Of a stretch of DNA of 64,000 bases, positions 19,925 through 31,557 are shown piece by piece. The DNA lies in NCBI GenBank assembly GCA_902806565.1, contig CADCXA010000041.1:186001-250000 (forward strand). The letters are read 5' to 3'. Origin of the DNA: Hypoxylon rubiginosum (lineage: Eukaryota; Ascomycota; Sordariomycetes; Xylariales; Hypoxylaceae). A model generated the notes under the pieces. It ran no database searches, was not told the origin of the DNA, and saw nothing but the letters and a program-made list of their open reading frames with translations. Numbering within the stretch: the first letter of the stretch is position 1; the number at the start of each line of letters is the position of its first letter. Made by a program: the position numbers and the translations under genes.

Positions 19925-21044
19925 CTATCTTAGTTTGAACATGGACAAAAATGCCTGGGTCACCTGGGGAGGAACATCTCGGTACGGCTCCAACCTGCCG
20001 TCCACGAACAGTCCTTCGAGCGTGGCTTTTTCATAGCCCTTGACCTCCCAGATATCATCACCGACGCCTTTCACCAGTTTTCCGTTGCCCCACGACTTGC
20101 GACACCACCAGGCTAGAGATAGAGGAATACCTCTCTCAATACAAGAATCGGCCTCGTTCTCGACCTTCTCTAGGCTGTGGGTAATTATCTTTGGTTCTTC
20201 GCCATGCTTTCTCTTTAACGTCGCCGCGATCTCGTTGCCGGTGGCTTTGAATTCCGAAAGGCCGATAATCCGACCTTGCAGCTGAGCTGGCGGAGTGCTA
20301 GCGAAGATTTGGGCGTAGGCAGCGGCAACGTAGTTCCTCGTACTATTTTGCGATTTCAAGTCAGCATCTGAACTTCAAGGAGCATTCATGAGCATGATCC
20401 GTTACTAACCATATATTCACCAGCTGATTAGCGCTATCGCCGGTAAATACGATTCGATTTCCGGGGTAGTCGATTCCCATTATTCTACAGTGTCAACCAT
20501 GTTAGCTTTGCTCCCACGACACGGCGATTCACGGGTATCTTACCCAATCGAAAAGGCCGACTCAGCGAAGCAGCCCAAGACTACTACAGTTGTGGGTATG
20601 CCTGCATCCTTTGCCGCCTTTTCCACCCCATCTTTGGTCTTGTTCACCGGGACCCGTAATCCTTGCTCGTCAAGGGCACGGATTCCTAGATCCGACGGCA
20701 CGAACAGTTTTACATTGGTACTGGGTATAGCTTTGACGAAACCGTGCTGTCTTTGAACACCTTCGTGACCGACCAAGGAGCTTTGGGGTTTATTAGTGTT
20801 GAAGGCAGATACCCAAAATCGATGAAACTTACATGACAATATCGACATCTTGAAGAGCAGCGATGAGCTGTTCCTGGTTCTCTACATCCACTTCGATCTT
20901 AGCTACGCTTGACGGTAGACTGGAAATGTCTGAACCGGGTCGGTATAGCACCTTGACTGGTGCCCCTGAGGATACCAGGGCATTGAAAATAGCCGAGCTA
21001 GCCCAGCCACGATGGCCATACACGGCGATGCGGTTGAAAGTCAT
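19925..21044 (-). CDS. NmrA-like / isoflavone-reductase-like NAD(P)-binding protein
   Basis: Model: complement(join(19925..20342,20410..20484,20544..20780,20833..21044)), 313 aa, four exons, all phases close. The N-terminus is a Rossmann beta-alpha-beta unit (RIAVYGHRGWASSAIFNALV, then VKVLYRPGSD), where GHRGWAS stands in place of GxxGxxG. Further landmarks are DVDIVISLVGHEGVQRQ, KLFVPSDLGIRA and TTVVVLGCFAESAFSIG, with a substrate-side C-terminal domain ending SMFKLR. NmrA-like/CipA-like proteins range from NAD(P)H-dependent reductases to redox-sensing regulators; this sequence does not settle which. No signal peptide, probably cytosolic. The YxxxK pair of classical SDRs is not evident, as usual for this atypical SDR group. 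Confidence 0.85.
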
Positions 21045-21692
21045 ATTGAGGATACGAGAGTGAGTACGTCAATGTCGGTTGATAGAGTGCCAAGAATTCA
21101 TGAATCGATATCAATTCTCCTTATTTATATATTACCGTCTCGTGAGAGTAGCATGCAATGAAAGGGGGGTTGAGTGGATTTGTAATCCCTCCCATCGCAG
21201 AGCAGTCTTATTATTTCCGCTAGCAAAACCGGATGACTTCCGACGCCCATTGCGAACGGCGTGACTCATTTCGGAATTAACGTTTAACAAATGATAGATA
21301 ATCCCGAATCTTTAACGCGGAACGCGAGTTCGTCTCAAGCGGAAAGCCGGCCGGCGAGGGTCCGTCGGATTCTCATCGTGAGCTAATTCCAACTTTGGAT
21401 TACCTGATTCCAAATTCATCGCTAGTGACAACGTGTCCTGAAGCGGCGCAAACTGAACCTCGTTTAATCTTGGTTCTCGTCCTCTCTTCTTTCGCGCAAG
21501 GGGACGACCCTGGCGCCATCAACTCACATCTCCACCAATTTGGAAATGCCGACTGAGCTGCCTGTGGAAAGAAGAACGCAGAGAATCTTACACGACAACA
21601 GCCCGGTAATGATCTTGAACGACCTTATTCCAATGTAGGAGATATCATATTATAACTCTATATATCAAGTTGTGTATTATGCTGACATGCTC
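21045..21692. other. intergenic, nothing recognised
   Basis: 648 bp with a pyrimidine-rich patch near 21480. It contains the NmrA-like promoter and the 3' flank of the rhodopsin-domain gene. Confidence 0.5.
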
Positions 21693-23065
21693 CTATACAG
21701 CTGCACCAATACGTTCATCCCACATATCATATGTCTTGTGTATAGGTGGTAGCAGAGCTGGATACTCAGTCCGACTCGAGTCGTCGTTGATTTTGGCGTA
21801 CGCAATGTTGAAATTCTTTTCGACGTGGATGACTTCCTTATAAGCCCCGGAGTATCGTGAGGATCGTGAGGATCGCGAGCTAAACATGCTCTTGGTCGAA
21901 CTGACGGCCGGCTCCCATATCCATCTTCTGAATAGGACCTGAATAGTCGGCAGACAGGCAGCAAATACACCGACGCCACATTCGACCATCCCCCAATACA
22001 TGCAAGCCGTTACGCCAACTACAAGAAGGTCAGCTGGCATTCAATGAGGAAATTTGACCGAGGCCACTTACGAATATTATCAGAAGTGATATCAAAGTTT
22101 CCTATGAAGCTTCCCACCATCATGATGAAGCGTATCAAAGAAGCCACCACAGTCCTGACACATATTAGCCTGATCCTATCTTAATCTAGATGACTTCCAC
22201 TTACCCTCCACCCAAGAGGAACATTGAGCAGACACCAATCTTCTTACTAGTGGAAAGGTTCAATCGCAGGACCTACAGACAATTAGTATTCTACTTGATT
22301 CACATGTTCAGAGTACTTACCAACGGGACAGGGATGGCGATTATAAGAATGTCTGAAACGAAATCGGTAATGCAGAGGATCAAGACGAAGTTTTTGGTAT
22401 TCGTGCACTGCTTCTGGAATTCACTTTGTGAACCCCAGATGGACCGAAAGTCCCGACCGCATTCGAACAGCGTCGCGAAGACAAACGTAACCGCCCATAA
22501 GACCACTACGGTGATAAACCCGACGAGGGTCTTGTATATGGCGCTCTGCTTCTGGATTGCGAAGACGCGCATGTAGAAGAACAAGAAGCTGGCCTTCATG
22601 CACCCTAGCGCTACGGGAAGCATCAAAGTGTAAGCCCATTCGACCTGGCCGCCGTCAATATCGTAGCCCCTCTGGCCGAGCATCATCGAGCATGTGCACC
22701 CACCTGAGACTTGGCAATCAGCTGCGGTGTTACCAGGTCCGACTTGCTCCCCGTATATCCTGGCGGTATCTCGGTCCAGTATCCGAGCCCCCTCTGCGAA
22801 ACGCCATAGAGTTGGTCGATGCCGATGCCTACCGTCACAAGCTGTACGAGATGGTCAGTGCCCGTCGCCGAACTAGAAACGCGCCCAGGTAGGTATGATA
22901 TACAGTGGCAGGTATCATAAGCCAGTCGTCTGCTCTCGGAGGGTTTCTTTGGACCTTGCGCGTCCAGAACCGCAGTGCGACCGCGACGATATCGAGTATA
23001 GATAAAGCTACAGCTGCGGCGATGACATTTTCGGCGCGCATGTAATACTGTTGACCGTCCCCCAT
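21693..23065 (-). CDS. rhodopsin-domain (PTH11-type) integral membrane protein
   Basis: Model: complement(join(21693..22018,22072..22154,22205..22272,22321..22644,22704..22841,22904..23065)), 366 aa, six exons, all phases closed by hand. It has the fungal Rhodopsin-family pattern: an outside N-terminus, TM1 AENVIAAAVALSILDIVAVA followed by LRFWTRK, the ADDWLMIPA motif, TM VEWAYTLMLPVALGCMKASF with LFFYMRVF, TM FITVVVLWAVTFVFATLFEC with a conserved Cys, then TNTKNFVLILCITDFVSDIL and IIAIPVPLV, RLNLSTSKKIGVCSMFLLGG, and a cytoplasmic Ser/Arg-rich tail. There is no CFEM domain at the N-terminus. Members are candidate surface sensors (PTH11 in rice blast); ligand and role are unknown. Confidence 0.86.
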
Positions 23066-25558
23066 TGTAAGGAAGTATCGCGCGCGCGGGATTTTACTAA
23101 CGAGCTAGCATCGAATGGACTTCAGGTGAGGGATGGTTTGGGGGGTCGAGAAGAGCGAGAGCGGATTGGCGCCCAAATATACCCAAACATGTATTAAACA
23201 CAAATGGAGGAAATCTGGGGTAGCCTCATACCCCTTTCAGACAAGAAGGACATACGTAACTTAAAAAGGCTTGATAGCGAAAGGATGGATTAAAAGGGAA
23301 TGTGTTCGAGGTCACCTACCCTACTCTGTACCCTCCAAGCCACGATACATATATTACTTAGTCATACAAGGGTATATATCGCACGCAGCCGTGTTCCAAT
23401 CTTGGATGGCTTACTTAAGGGCTCGCGGTGTCGAAAGGAGGCGTAGGACGGGGATCCCAGCCAATGATTTCTTACATAAACGTGATGCCTAATGCGAATG
23501 CATCGTTCCACGAAGCACAAATCGAAAGGGACATTAGGAGGAATCCTCCATCTGTTACTCTGCCACTTTGCACTTTGTTATTAAGTCGGGTGGCCAACCC
23601 CTTTCTTTTTTTTTTATCTGCCTCTCGAATCGAGATGTGTGGAATATAATTTGAGCGGTACGCCCGATGAGGGAAATTCCCCTGTAAAAATGTAAAAATG
23701 CGGCTGATGAGGAGTAGAAATCATGAACTTTGTGGATGCTGACCGAAATCCTTCTCTCATGCGAAGGAGATACAATCGTAGTGCTGACTACTGAAAAGAT
23801 CCCATACATATGCAAGTCCTGCTATATCCGGCAGCAGTGTACCACACTTTTGGCAGCTCCTCGTCGATCGATTGGGTCTGTTGCCAATTGAAGGTGTCGA
23901 GCCCTCGATCCATCCATCATACCCCAAACCCTCCAGACCCTCCCGCTCTTGGCCGGTGGTGCAACTAGGAGGTTGCCAACAACGCCTACTGCTACCCAAG
24001 CATCCAATGCTGGGTGGTATCGAAAATGTTATTAAGTCAAATCTTTTCACAAGGCTCTCCAGTGGTCGGTCCCATCGCTTCGGTACCGATTAGATGACAT
24101 TCGGCACTTGGCTGCACTAAAAGCCCCGAGATACGATCACCAAATGGTGCCTCACCCTTCAGTAAAACGACCCCCAACACATGCACCCTCCTTGTGTAGC
24201 TCCTTAAGATCGCCAACCCATTGGCTCGATTCATTTCGACTACCGACACTGCATAGAGCGGGCTGGGCTGCCTTGATTAATTTCACGCGATACTCATTGG
24301 CTCGAGCTAGTCCAATTGAATCTGGTGAATCCGAAGTGTACTTTTGGCGATGAGGTTTAGAGTCGTCATTGGCACACCGTGGCTATCAGGTTCAATCTCA
24401 ACTTGCGACTGTGCCTGTCGCAAAGGGCATGTCCGTTCAATGCGACTACACATACGCCCTCTTTCGTCACCTTCCATATTTCCATAAATGGCCGCCGAGG
24501 AGGTAGGACGCAAGGCAGCTAATGGCGACGTATAGGGACGGTTTCGCAGACGACTTACGTTCACACCGAGGCACGCATCGGGACTTAGGACAAAGTTAGC
24601 AGCCTCGGAATCTAAGTCTACCTACGAATCTATGTATCATACGACATAGTATCTCTACTTCAAGCGCCGCATCGTAGGCGAATTCCAAGCAGAGCTTCCC
24701 GAAAGTGGTGCTCACTATGATGAAAACATAGTAAGTTGTTATGCTGATAAATGATAAGATACTCATCGTGAGTTCCACCGAGCCAGATAGCACTGATTAT
24801 GTAATGATATTCTTCTAGCCATTACAGACAAGTCGCGGATACAGGTCTTATGCCCAGCCAGGTTTACCAATTTTAGGTAACTCAACTAAGAAGTCAACAG
24901 ATCATTTTAGACGAATCTGGAGTAATAAAAATTGACATAGATCTCGCGATAGTTTTCTCTCTACAGGTGGTAAGTAAACACGCGAGTAGAGGTCAAACTA
25001 ATATGGCTTCTTACTAAGGTATAAGGTCTTTATGCATATTTATGGCTTATTAAGCCATATATGAATTTCTATAAGCCATATTATTTTTCAAAGAGCCGCG
25101 TTGAGCTCTGACATCGCGGAAGCTGAGACGAGCTAGCTAGGTACCTTACCTCCTTGGTAGGTCGGAAAAAGCAGGAGACATATCCTGTTAAAATTTTTGA
25201 TTTCATTTATTAGATTAACATAAATTAACATAAATCTTCATTACTGCGTCATATTACAAGCCTAGACCCATAGTCAAGACAAGGTGTAGTAAACAAGGGC
25301 GACCGCGCATTCCTGCACCGCCACGTTGGAACGGAACTAATAATAAGGCCTGGCACGCCACCCAAAGGGGGTATCGAGGTTTCGAAATTTGGCCCTGCCA
25401 GTTTTACCCTCCCCCTGAGTCAAAATCAATTGCAATGAAGAGAACACACCAACGGCATCAAACCATTAAACCACCATTCCTCTCAGGGTCGTCACCCTAC
25501 TCCCAAGGATTGTAAAGCGCCTCGTTAGGTACGAGGCTGCTTGTGCCTAATGAATGTA
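23066..25558. other. 2.5-kb gene-poor intergenic region
   Basis: No credible coding frame on either strand. It holds a T run at 23606-23617 and an AT-rich patch at 25010-25090 with repeated TAAGCCATAT/ATATGGCTTA elements forming short inverted repeats. CTACCTAGGTA-type repeats occur at 24615-24630 and 25140-25160. Confidence 0.5.
25038..25082. repeat. short inverted repeat, ATGGCTTA / TAAGCCAT
   Basis: TATGGCTTATTAAGCCATATATG is followed by ATAAGCCATATTATT. The first part is an almost perfect palindrome centred near 25053, repeated once. It may be a small decayed terminal-repeat element. Confidence 0.5.
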
Positions 25559-26166
25559 TTAGTGCCGAACATTTCCAGGAGGCGCAGAGTTTGATTCCCA
25601 CTTACAGGTGAACATATGCGTGAGGAACGTCGCAGAGATAAGATCCCAGCAGTCCATCTCCTGCGGAACAGCCGGACGATTGCAAGTCCCGAGGAAAGTG
25701 TTGTTGACGTCCAACATGTCATAGTTTCCATTCCCCGTCCCGTATAGGGCTGCGGCCTGTTAGCCATCATCTGGACTTGATAAGGAAGATGGTAAGGAAA
25801 CATACTGACAGCGCCCGTGGCCCTGTCAAAGAGGGGAACCGGGTGGCTCGTGGAGTGCCCCACGGCGTCGTCGTGGTTGTACATCTCGAAGCGCGAGATG
25901 ACCCAGTCCCTCGGCGCCTCGGCGCCGCACCCGTCGCAGGCCCACCGGCCCTTGCTGGCGTCGTTGTTGGTGCTCGCCGAGATGGACACCGAGTGGCCCG
26001 CGTCGGCGCAGCTGAGCGGCGCGTGGTCGTGGACCTGCATCTCCGACGAGCTGTAGGTGACGCCCACGTCCGTGATGTCGTTGTTCTTGCCGACGTAGAT
26101 CGTGAAGTCTGCTAAGGTTGGAGACAAGAGTGCAAGTTTGATAAGGGCGGTTGCGAGACGACCCAT
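25559..26166 (-). CDS. secreted protein of unknown function
   Basis: Model: complement(join(25559..25749,25806..26166)), 183 aa. Donor GTATGT at 25805, acceptor GCAG ending at 25750, joining TGAV to TLYGTGNGNYDMLDVNNTFL. The unspliced frame keeps going but becomes Arg/Ser nonsense, so the intron is well supported. An N-terminal signal peptide (MGRLATALIKLALLSPTLAD) precedes a Cys-containing body: LSCADAGH, WACDGCGAEAPRDW, GTCNRPAVPQEMDCWDLISA and MFTCKW. I do not recognise the family. A GTAAGT inside the CKW codons (ACCTGTAAGTGG) could be a further donor, so the last 15 residues are uncertain. Secretion is likely; function is unknown. Confidence 0.75.
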
Positions 26167-28723
26167 CGTTCTGATTAGTTACTCGATGACTGTTTAGGAT
26201 ATACTGAAGTGAATGAAAATAAATTTATGTGAACACTCGAAGTGTTTTCAATAGGCGAGTTATAAGTCCATATTGAACTTGGGTATGAGGATTACATAGG
26301 ATACATGCTATGCCACATAGCAAGGGGAACTACTAGATTATATAGTAAACCGAGACTGACGCCATCAATAGCCCTTACAACTCCTTTACACGTCCATGAC
26401 TGATGAGTTGAGATCGGGGAGTCGGGGTGGGATCTCTCTCACCGTGAGAGACATAAAAAAGCAAATAGGTAGAGCCACATACGCAGCTATAGCTAACCGG
26501 TGAGGTTGGCCCGTACGGTCGTCATAAGCATCTCTAAACCCAGGTAAGTGGGCTGGCTATGGAATGTGGTTCGATATGGCGGGACATGATCATCTATCAT
26601 CGTGAAACAACCATCAAGACACGTGGCATATTCGTAATTGCCTACCTACCTAGAGGAGGGGTTAAGGATGAACAACATACTCAACTTGATTTATGCGTAG
26701 CGAAAATTAGAACTTGCTACACGCAGTAATTAAGATATATCTCTTGGGTAGCAGCAGGTAATACGAAAATACGTATTACCAATAATAGCTATCGTACTAG
26801 TTATCCGCCTACCAGGAGCCTGGAAGTATGTGAGACAGCTGCTAGAACTGACTGGAGCTTCCTAACGAATGGTCAAAGATTATGACGTCCATACACGAGT
26901 TAACTACTAGTGCCCGCAAAGTTCATATGCTTTACTGAGACATCAGAGAAAGCTACCTACCTAGATAGCAAAAGATTTTCATCCTAAGAATTTTGTTGGG
27001 CTTAACTCTCCCGAGGAGGTCCAACCACTCGGGTCCACGGAGTATAGGAAAGGATGTTTGTCTCGGATCATACCTGAGGCTCTCCCTAGACTGACATTCC
27101 CTGACTACCTTAATGCTGATCCCTAGATTCTGAACGTCCCATTAAAACAGGGCATATTCTTAGAATCGCGAGCTAGTTTTTTTCTACTGGCTGCGGGTGC
27201 TTGTGTCGGGTAGGGTCCTTACGCTCCTTGGACGCAAGGGATCGCTACTATGAGACCAGTCACCAAACAGATGACATGATAACAGGATATCGGATGGAAG
27301 CTTCTAGCTATTAATACAGAGGTGGGACTTTCCTACGAGTCAAGTCTGTGATCGTTGGTTTCGGGTAGGGTGCTCGTGGCTGATGGTCTGCGTAGGATGA
27401 AGGGCGGCATATAATAGTCCCATCACTGTGAAATGGCATTTGGGGGGATCCTACTATACCCAAACACCAGGATGACTAGCTCCTCTACTCTCGATATATT
27501 CCGTTTAATTTTCTGCGAGGTTAATACAGTGTTGAGAAAGAGCTTTTATAATGATGGCTGCTTGGGTGGGTTAGCTATATGGGCGAAGGTAGTGAGGGCC
27601 CTCTGAATTTCGGATTGGTTATATCGTATTTCCTAGTAACCGTCGCAAGCAACTGAGGATATCTTAGCTACTAAGTAGTAAGAGATATTTATTTTTGTAA
27701 GGCTTGAAAACTATGGCCGGTACGGCAGTATCTAAGCTAACAAGATTAGACCATCCTACCGACCAAGCCCCTGAACCCCTGAGCAGGATAGATTACGTAA
27801 TAGATATCTGCTATAAGCATTGCATCTTATGGATATATACAGTGCTTCTAAAACAGGTAGGTATCCAGGCTGCCCTGAATAGCCAGCTGGGAATTATGTC
27901 TTCACATGATTACGCTACGAACTATCCCATGAAAATAGCCATGAAAGGCTGTGTGGGAGGTATTCACCGCAGTTTCTTTTGCGCCTTGGTTGGTATGTAA
28001 TCCATTCATTCAGCCTCCCACAGGATGGAACATGGTGTAATTGGTGAAGTAATGAACGAGGTGCCATAGCAACCACGTTGATTGGATGGAACAAGTGTTG
28101 GCGTGAAAATATTACCATGGAACTGGAAGAGCGGCTCCTGACCTTGACAGGGGTGATGTTCCAGCCCGATTAGATCTACACGCTGTAAAATGAAAGCTGG
28201 GAAGGCCAGACCTGTAAGGCTACTCTTCTAAAGATGATTACTGCATTCGAGAACGCGATATCGGATATCAGCTCCCGGAACCATCCCGCGCAGCGACAAT
28301 TGTCTATTGCTTAGTCCAAGAAGCTATGACAAAATTTTCAGCTACCTCTGAGCTGCGTGGGTCGGGTTACTTGGCGCACTATCGAAGCTGCAATTTAAAA
28401 CTGCCTACCAAACATGTTATTTGCTAGTTCGTACAAGTTCAAGTAGTCACGGGGGCGCTTCTAGCTAGGTATCCGTGCTAGAGTGTTCCGTGGCGGGACA
28501 GGAGAGGAAAGAGAAGAAATGTGCATCCGAGGCCCGGAAGCAAAGCAGACGAAACTATCTGATGATGACGCCAGGATGGGCGATGCCGCCAAAGGTCCTA
28601 GCGATGAGAATGTATAAAAGGTGACCATCCTTCGAAATTCATTACAGTTCCATTCACAATCACTCACTCACTACTTTGAATACTAGACAACTAAGATCTC
28701 AAGTGGAATAAATATTAGACAAG
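26167..28723. other. 2.6-kb gene-poor intergenic region
   Basis: I find no protein-like frame. The stretch is rich in CTACCTA/TAGGTAG and TACGTATTACC-type short repeats, and holds the promoter of the small secreted protein at its right end. Confidence 0.5.
28613..28619 (+). promoter_or_regulatory. TATA box of the small secreted protein gene
   Basis: TATAAAA lies 111 bp upstream of the ATG at 28724. It is followed by an A/C-rich leader with CACTCACTCACTAC, typical of strongly expressed fungal genes with defined start sites. Confidence 0.65.
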
Positions 28724-29252
28724 ATGTATTTCGCAAAGAACGCCCTCCTCGCTTTCGCCTTTGCCACCTCTCTCGCCGTCGCTGCGCCGGGTAGCTCTCC
28801 TGTTGCGGCTGAACTCGAAGCCCGTGCCCCTATTCCCAACTTCAAAGTCGGCTGGGGCCAGGAACTGCAGAACCGTACGTAAGATCAAAGACTACTTTCA
28901 CATTTCGTAAAGGGCTACCACTTCCAAAATGACTACCTGCTTTGGGACTATCAGGGTTACTGACGCAGCAATAGATGACCAGGCAAACCACTGGGTAGTC
29001 TGGGTCGAGGGTGAATCAGCGTGCCCCGCAGCAATCGAATTGGCACGACTAGTCGACTCTCCGTGTGGGCAATCATTCAATCTCAAGGGCCAGCAGCTGT
29101 CTCTCGCCGACTGTAGCGGCAACGAGCCACGCAGTGTGCACGGTAGCGACGGTTCCAGGGTCCTCACATGTGCTTCTAACGGCAAAAACGGCCGGAAGAT
29201 CACCTGCCATGGTTCTCAGCACGATATTGTTCAGCATGGTTACTGTCAGTAG
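28724..29252 (+). CDS. small secreted six-cysteine protein (effector-like)
   Basis: Model: join(28724..28874,28969..29252), 144 aa; intron GTACGT...CGCAG of 94 bp, phase closes to give QNPIDDQANHW. The signal peptide MYFAKNALLAFAFATSLAVA ends at A-A/P, and a short acidic pro-region follows (PVAAELEAR), resembling a processing site. The mature part carries exactly six cysteines (ESACPAA, DSPCGQ, LADCSGN, VLTCAS, KITCHG, GYCQ), enough for three disulfides, with the last one at the C-terminus. A strong TATA box lies upstream. No family is recognised; the layout is that of secreted cysteine-rich fungal proteins, which include effectors and antimicrobial peptides. It lies about 2.0 kb from the AT-rich block. 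Confidence 0.78.
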
Positions 29253-29548
29253 ATATGGGGTCATAGAAGAAGAATCGTGGGATGTAAAGGTTGGACGTGC
29301 TGCGTTGGTAGAAGGGAGTGGCGTGGGTTCAGCTGAACTCTGCAGCCGATGAGTTTTCTTTTTCTTATCATTCACATTGGGGATCTTGTTAATAGATTGC
29401 TTTCTGAGCCCATATCTGGCGCGAGGTACTATGGGTAGACTTCTAACACCTTATGATTACTCTCGCGTAAAAAGAAGGAAAAGAGAATAATAGTGTATAG
29501 AAAGACCAAGAAAACCATACTAGCTCTAGACTTCAATAAACAGGTTGC
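29253..29548. other. short intergenic, convergent 3' ends
   Basis: About 300 bp between the small secreted protein and the DUF3632-like gene. Nothing is recognised. Confidence 0.4.
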
Positions 29549-30495
29549 CTATGCCTTAACTCCATCCATGCTCTTCAAGGCATCTAATATCCACACAGCA
29601 ATGGGACCATCGAGCTCTAGACTTGTAGCATCGGTAAGAAGCGCGGAAAATCGCTCCTTCCAAAATTCCCACCTCTCAACACTAAGCGGAGGCCTCCCAT
29701 CGTACAGCGGGCCTCCTTTAAACGCTCGAGCCGTGCTTTCGTCTACATCGTCTTTCGTATTCATAAAGTTGAAGATGTGATCTGCGCAATGAATAATCCA
29801 TTCGCTCGCGACCCATATGCGGCACCTCATCGCCGACCCTTTCACAGGCGGTTCCTCCAGAGTCTCCCTAAGCTGCCAGACTGGGAGAACAAGCCAAAAA
29901 TTGAAATCATCCCTCGTAATCCGGGCGATGAAAGAGTTGTAGTTCTTCCACCGGGAAAAGTCGTCACAGTCATCTCCTAGTTCTTCACCCACTTCGCTCT
30001 TTTCAGGTGGCTCTAGAGCTATGAGAACATTAGTCAAAATCCCAGGTCCAGATGAGAGAATTTCAGTGTAATACCGTCTCGTTTCTCCCTCACAGTCATT
30101 GAAAAAGACGAAAGAATTTCGGAGGCAAGTGACTGTATACAGCAATCCCATTAGCTCCGTATGAAGAGTCAGGCTACAACTTGTCTTACACGATCGTCTT
30201 TAGGGCCTAAGCCATATCGCTAGCGCAGGGTGTCCAGTGACTAAACCAGGCTATCTTGCCATAGGTAGTCTAGCGGAATGCAACATGCTATATCAAGAAC
30301 CACACACCAGGTCACCCAGTCAGCGTCAGGGTTTTCATGTGATGATTCGTGGAAGAATTTTATGTCGTCAGCTAGTTTTACCGCTTTCGCCTGCGGTTCG
30401 GCTGGGTACTGAAGAGTGGCCTTGAGAACATTGAAGATTGCTATTCCCAAATCTGAGAATGTTTGGTATTGGGCAAATCGGAGATTAATTTCCAT
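29549..30495 (-). CDS. DUF3632-like fungal protein (one junction unresolved)
   Basis: Exon 1 from ATG 30495 reads MEINLRFAQYQTFSDLGIAI and ends near VLDIACCIPLDYLWQDSLV. The WQDxLV motif after an Ile-Pro is characteristic of the fungal DUF3632 family. Exon 2 (frame of 30151) carries MGLLYTVTCLRNSFVFFNDC and ends KSMDGVKA, with helical content and WxxxRF-type aromatics (RWEFWKERFSAL). The join between them, roughly 30160-30250, is not clean: the only donor near the motif is GTTTAG, and GAG at about 30155 is the acceptor that fits phase 0. Either the intron is non-canonical or the gene is damaged. It lies about 0.8 kb from the AT-rich block, so leakage of mutation is possible. Function of the family is unknown. 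Confidence 0.6.
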
Positions 30496-31264
30496 TTTTC
30501 GATGGAAGTAAATGTTAATAGTAACCGTGTTAAATGGTAAACAAACCCAAATGTGAAATCCCTAGGTGCGTGCTCCCAGGATTATGTGCGGATGCATGAA
30601 ATCTGGTACAACTCTAGAAGCTAGTAGGTTGACATATATAAATTCTTCCTGAAACACGAACGGTTAGATCTGCCTACCTGATAATATACGGAGGCAGCCT
30701 AATAACAACTGGAGGACGAACTGGGGAATGTGTGGCTGCGCAGTCGCTATTAGGTCACTACCAACATCCAATGCCGTTAGAAATCGCCAACACAGTCACG
30801 CCGCCATAGGTGTGCGGGAAAATAATACCGATAATTAGATGAACCTGTCGCCTCATAGGCTACGAATCGATCATGATGAACTATTATTTCTCTAAGGTAG
30901 GAAGATGGTACTCTTCTGACTGTGCATGCAAGGGATAATATAAAGTCATGTATCCGGTATGAGTCACTAGCCGATGCTTGTTTTCATGATATCTGTATCG
31001 CGCATTGCTTTAAAATCCTAGAGTAGAACCCCCTCAAGCCTGCTTGTGAACCTAACCGAAGAACTCACCCGTAGCTTTCGGACATGGGCATTATTAGCAA
31101 AGGGATAACTATAAAAACAACGCTTACATGAGCTGACTAGAGGTTATGTAAAGTCTCGTCATATTTCTACGGCGCAGTAAGGACTTGGAGGAGCCATTTA
31201 AGGATTAATAAGTAGTGATAACCTTAGGCTGTGTTACATGGCTCGATCCGAATGGCTTAACTAA
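30496..31264. other. transition zone before the AT-rich block
   Basis: About 770 bp of normal base composition with no coding frame, increasing in A+T toward the block. Confidence 0.5.
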
Positions 31265-31301
31265 CTAAAGAAACCCATGGTTATAAATCTTAGTAAATAC
31301 G

Positions 31302-31557
31302 TATTTTATATATTAATATATAAGTTAATAAAAGTTAAATAAATAAAGATAATTTAGATTAAAATAATAAGATTAATATATATTAATTAAGCGTTTAAAA
31401 TAATAATAAAATAAAAATTAAATAATAATTTTAAAATATAAATAAAATTTTAAATTTTTATTTAAATTAAAAAAAATTAAAAACCTTAAAATTTATAAAA
31501 ATTATTATATTAAATTAAAATTATTTTAAATTTTTAATATAAATTTTTATTATAAAT
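31302..31557 (+). repeat. outer direct repeat, left copy
   Basis: This matches 52256-52526 in direct orientation over about 256 bp, with few substitutions and one 16-bp tandem duplication in the right copy. Shared landmarks are TATTTTATATATTAATATAT at the start and the TTTTATTATAAAT end. It starts within about 35 bp of the left border of the AT-rich block. Confidence 0.8.

Noticed and set aside
27704..28000. 98-aa plus-strand ORF
   Set aside because: No signal, domain or splice partners; chance ORF in gene-poor DNA.
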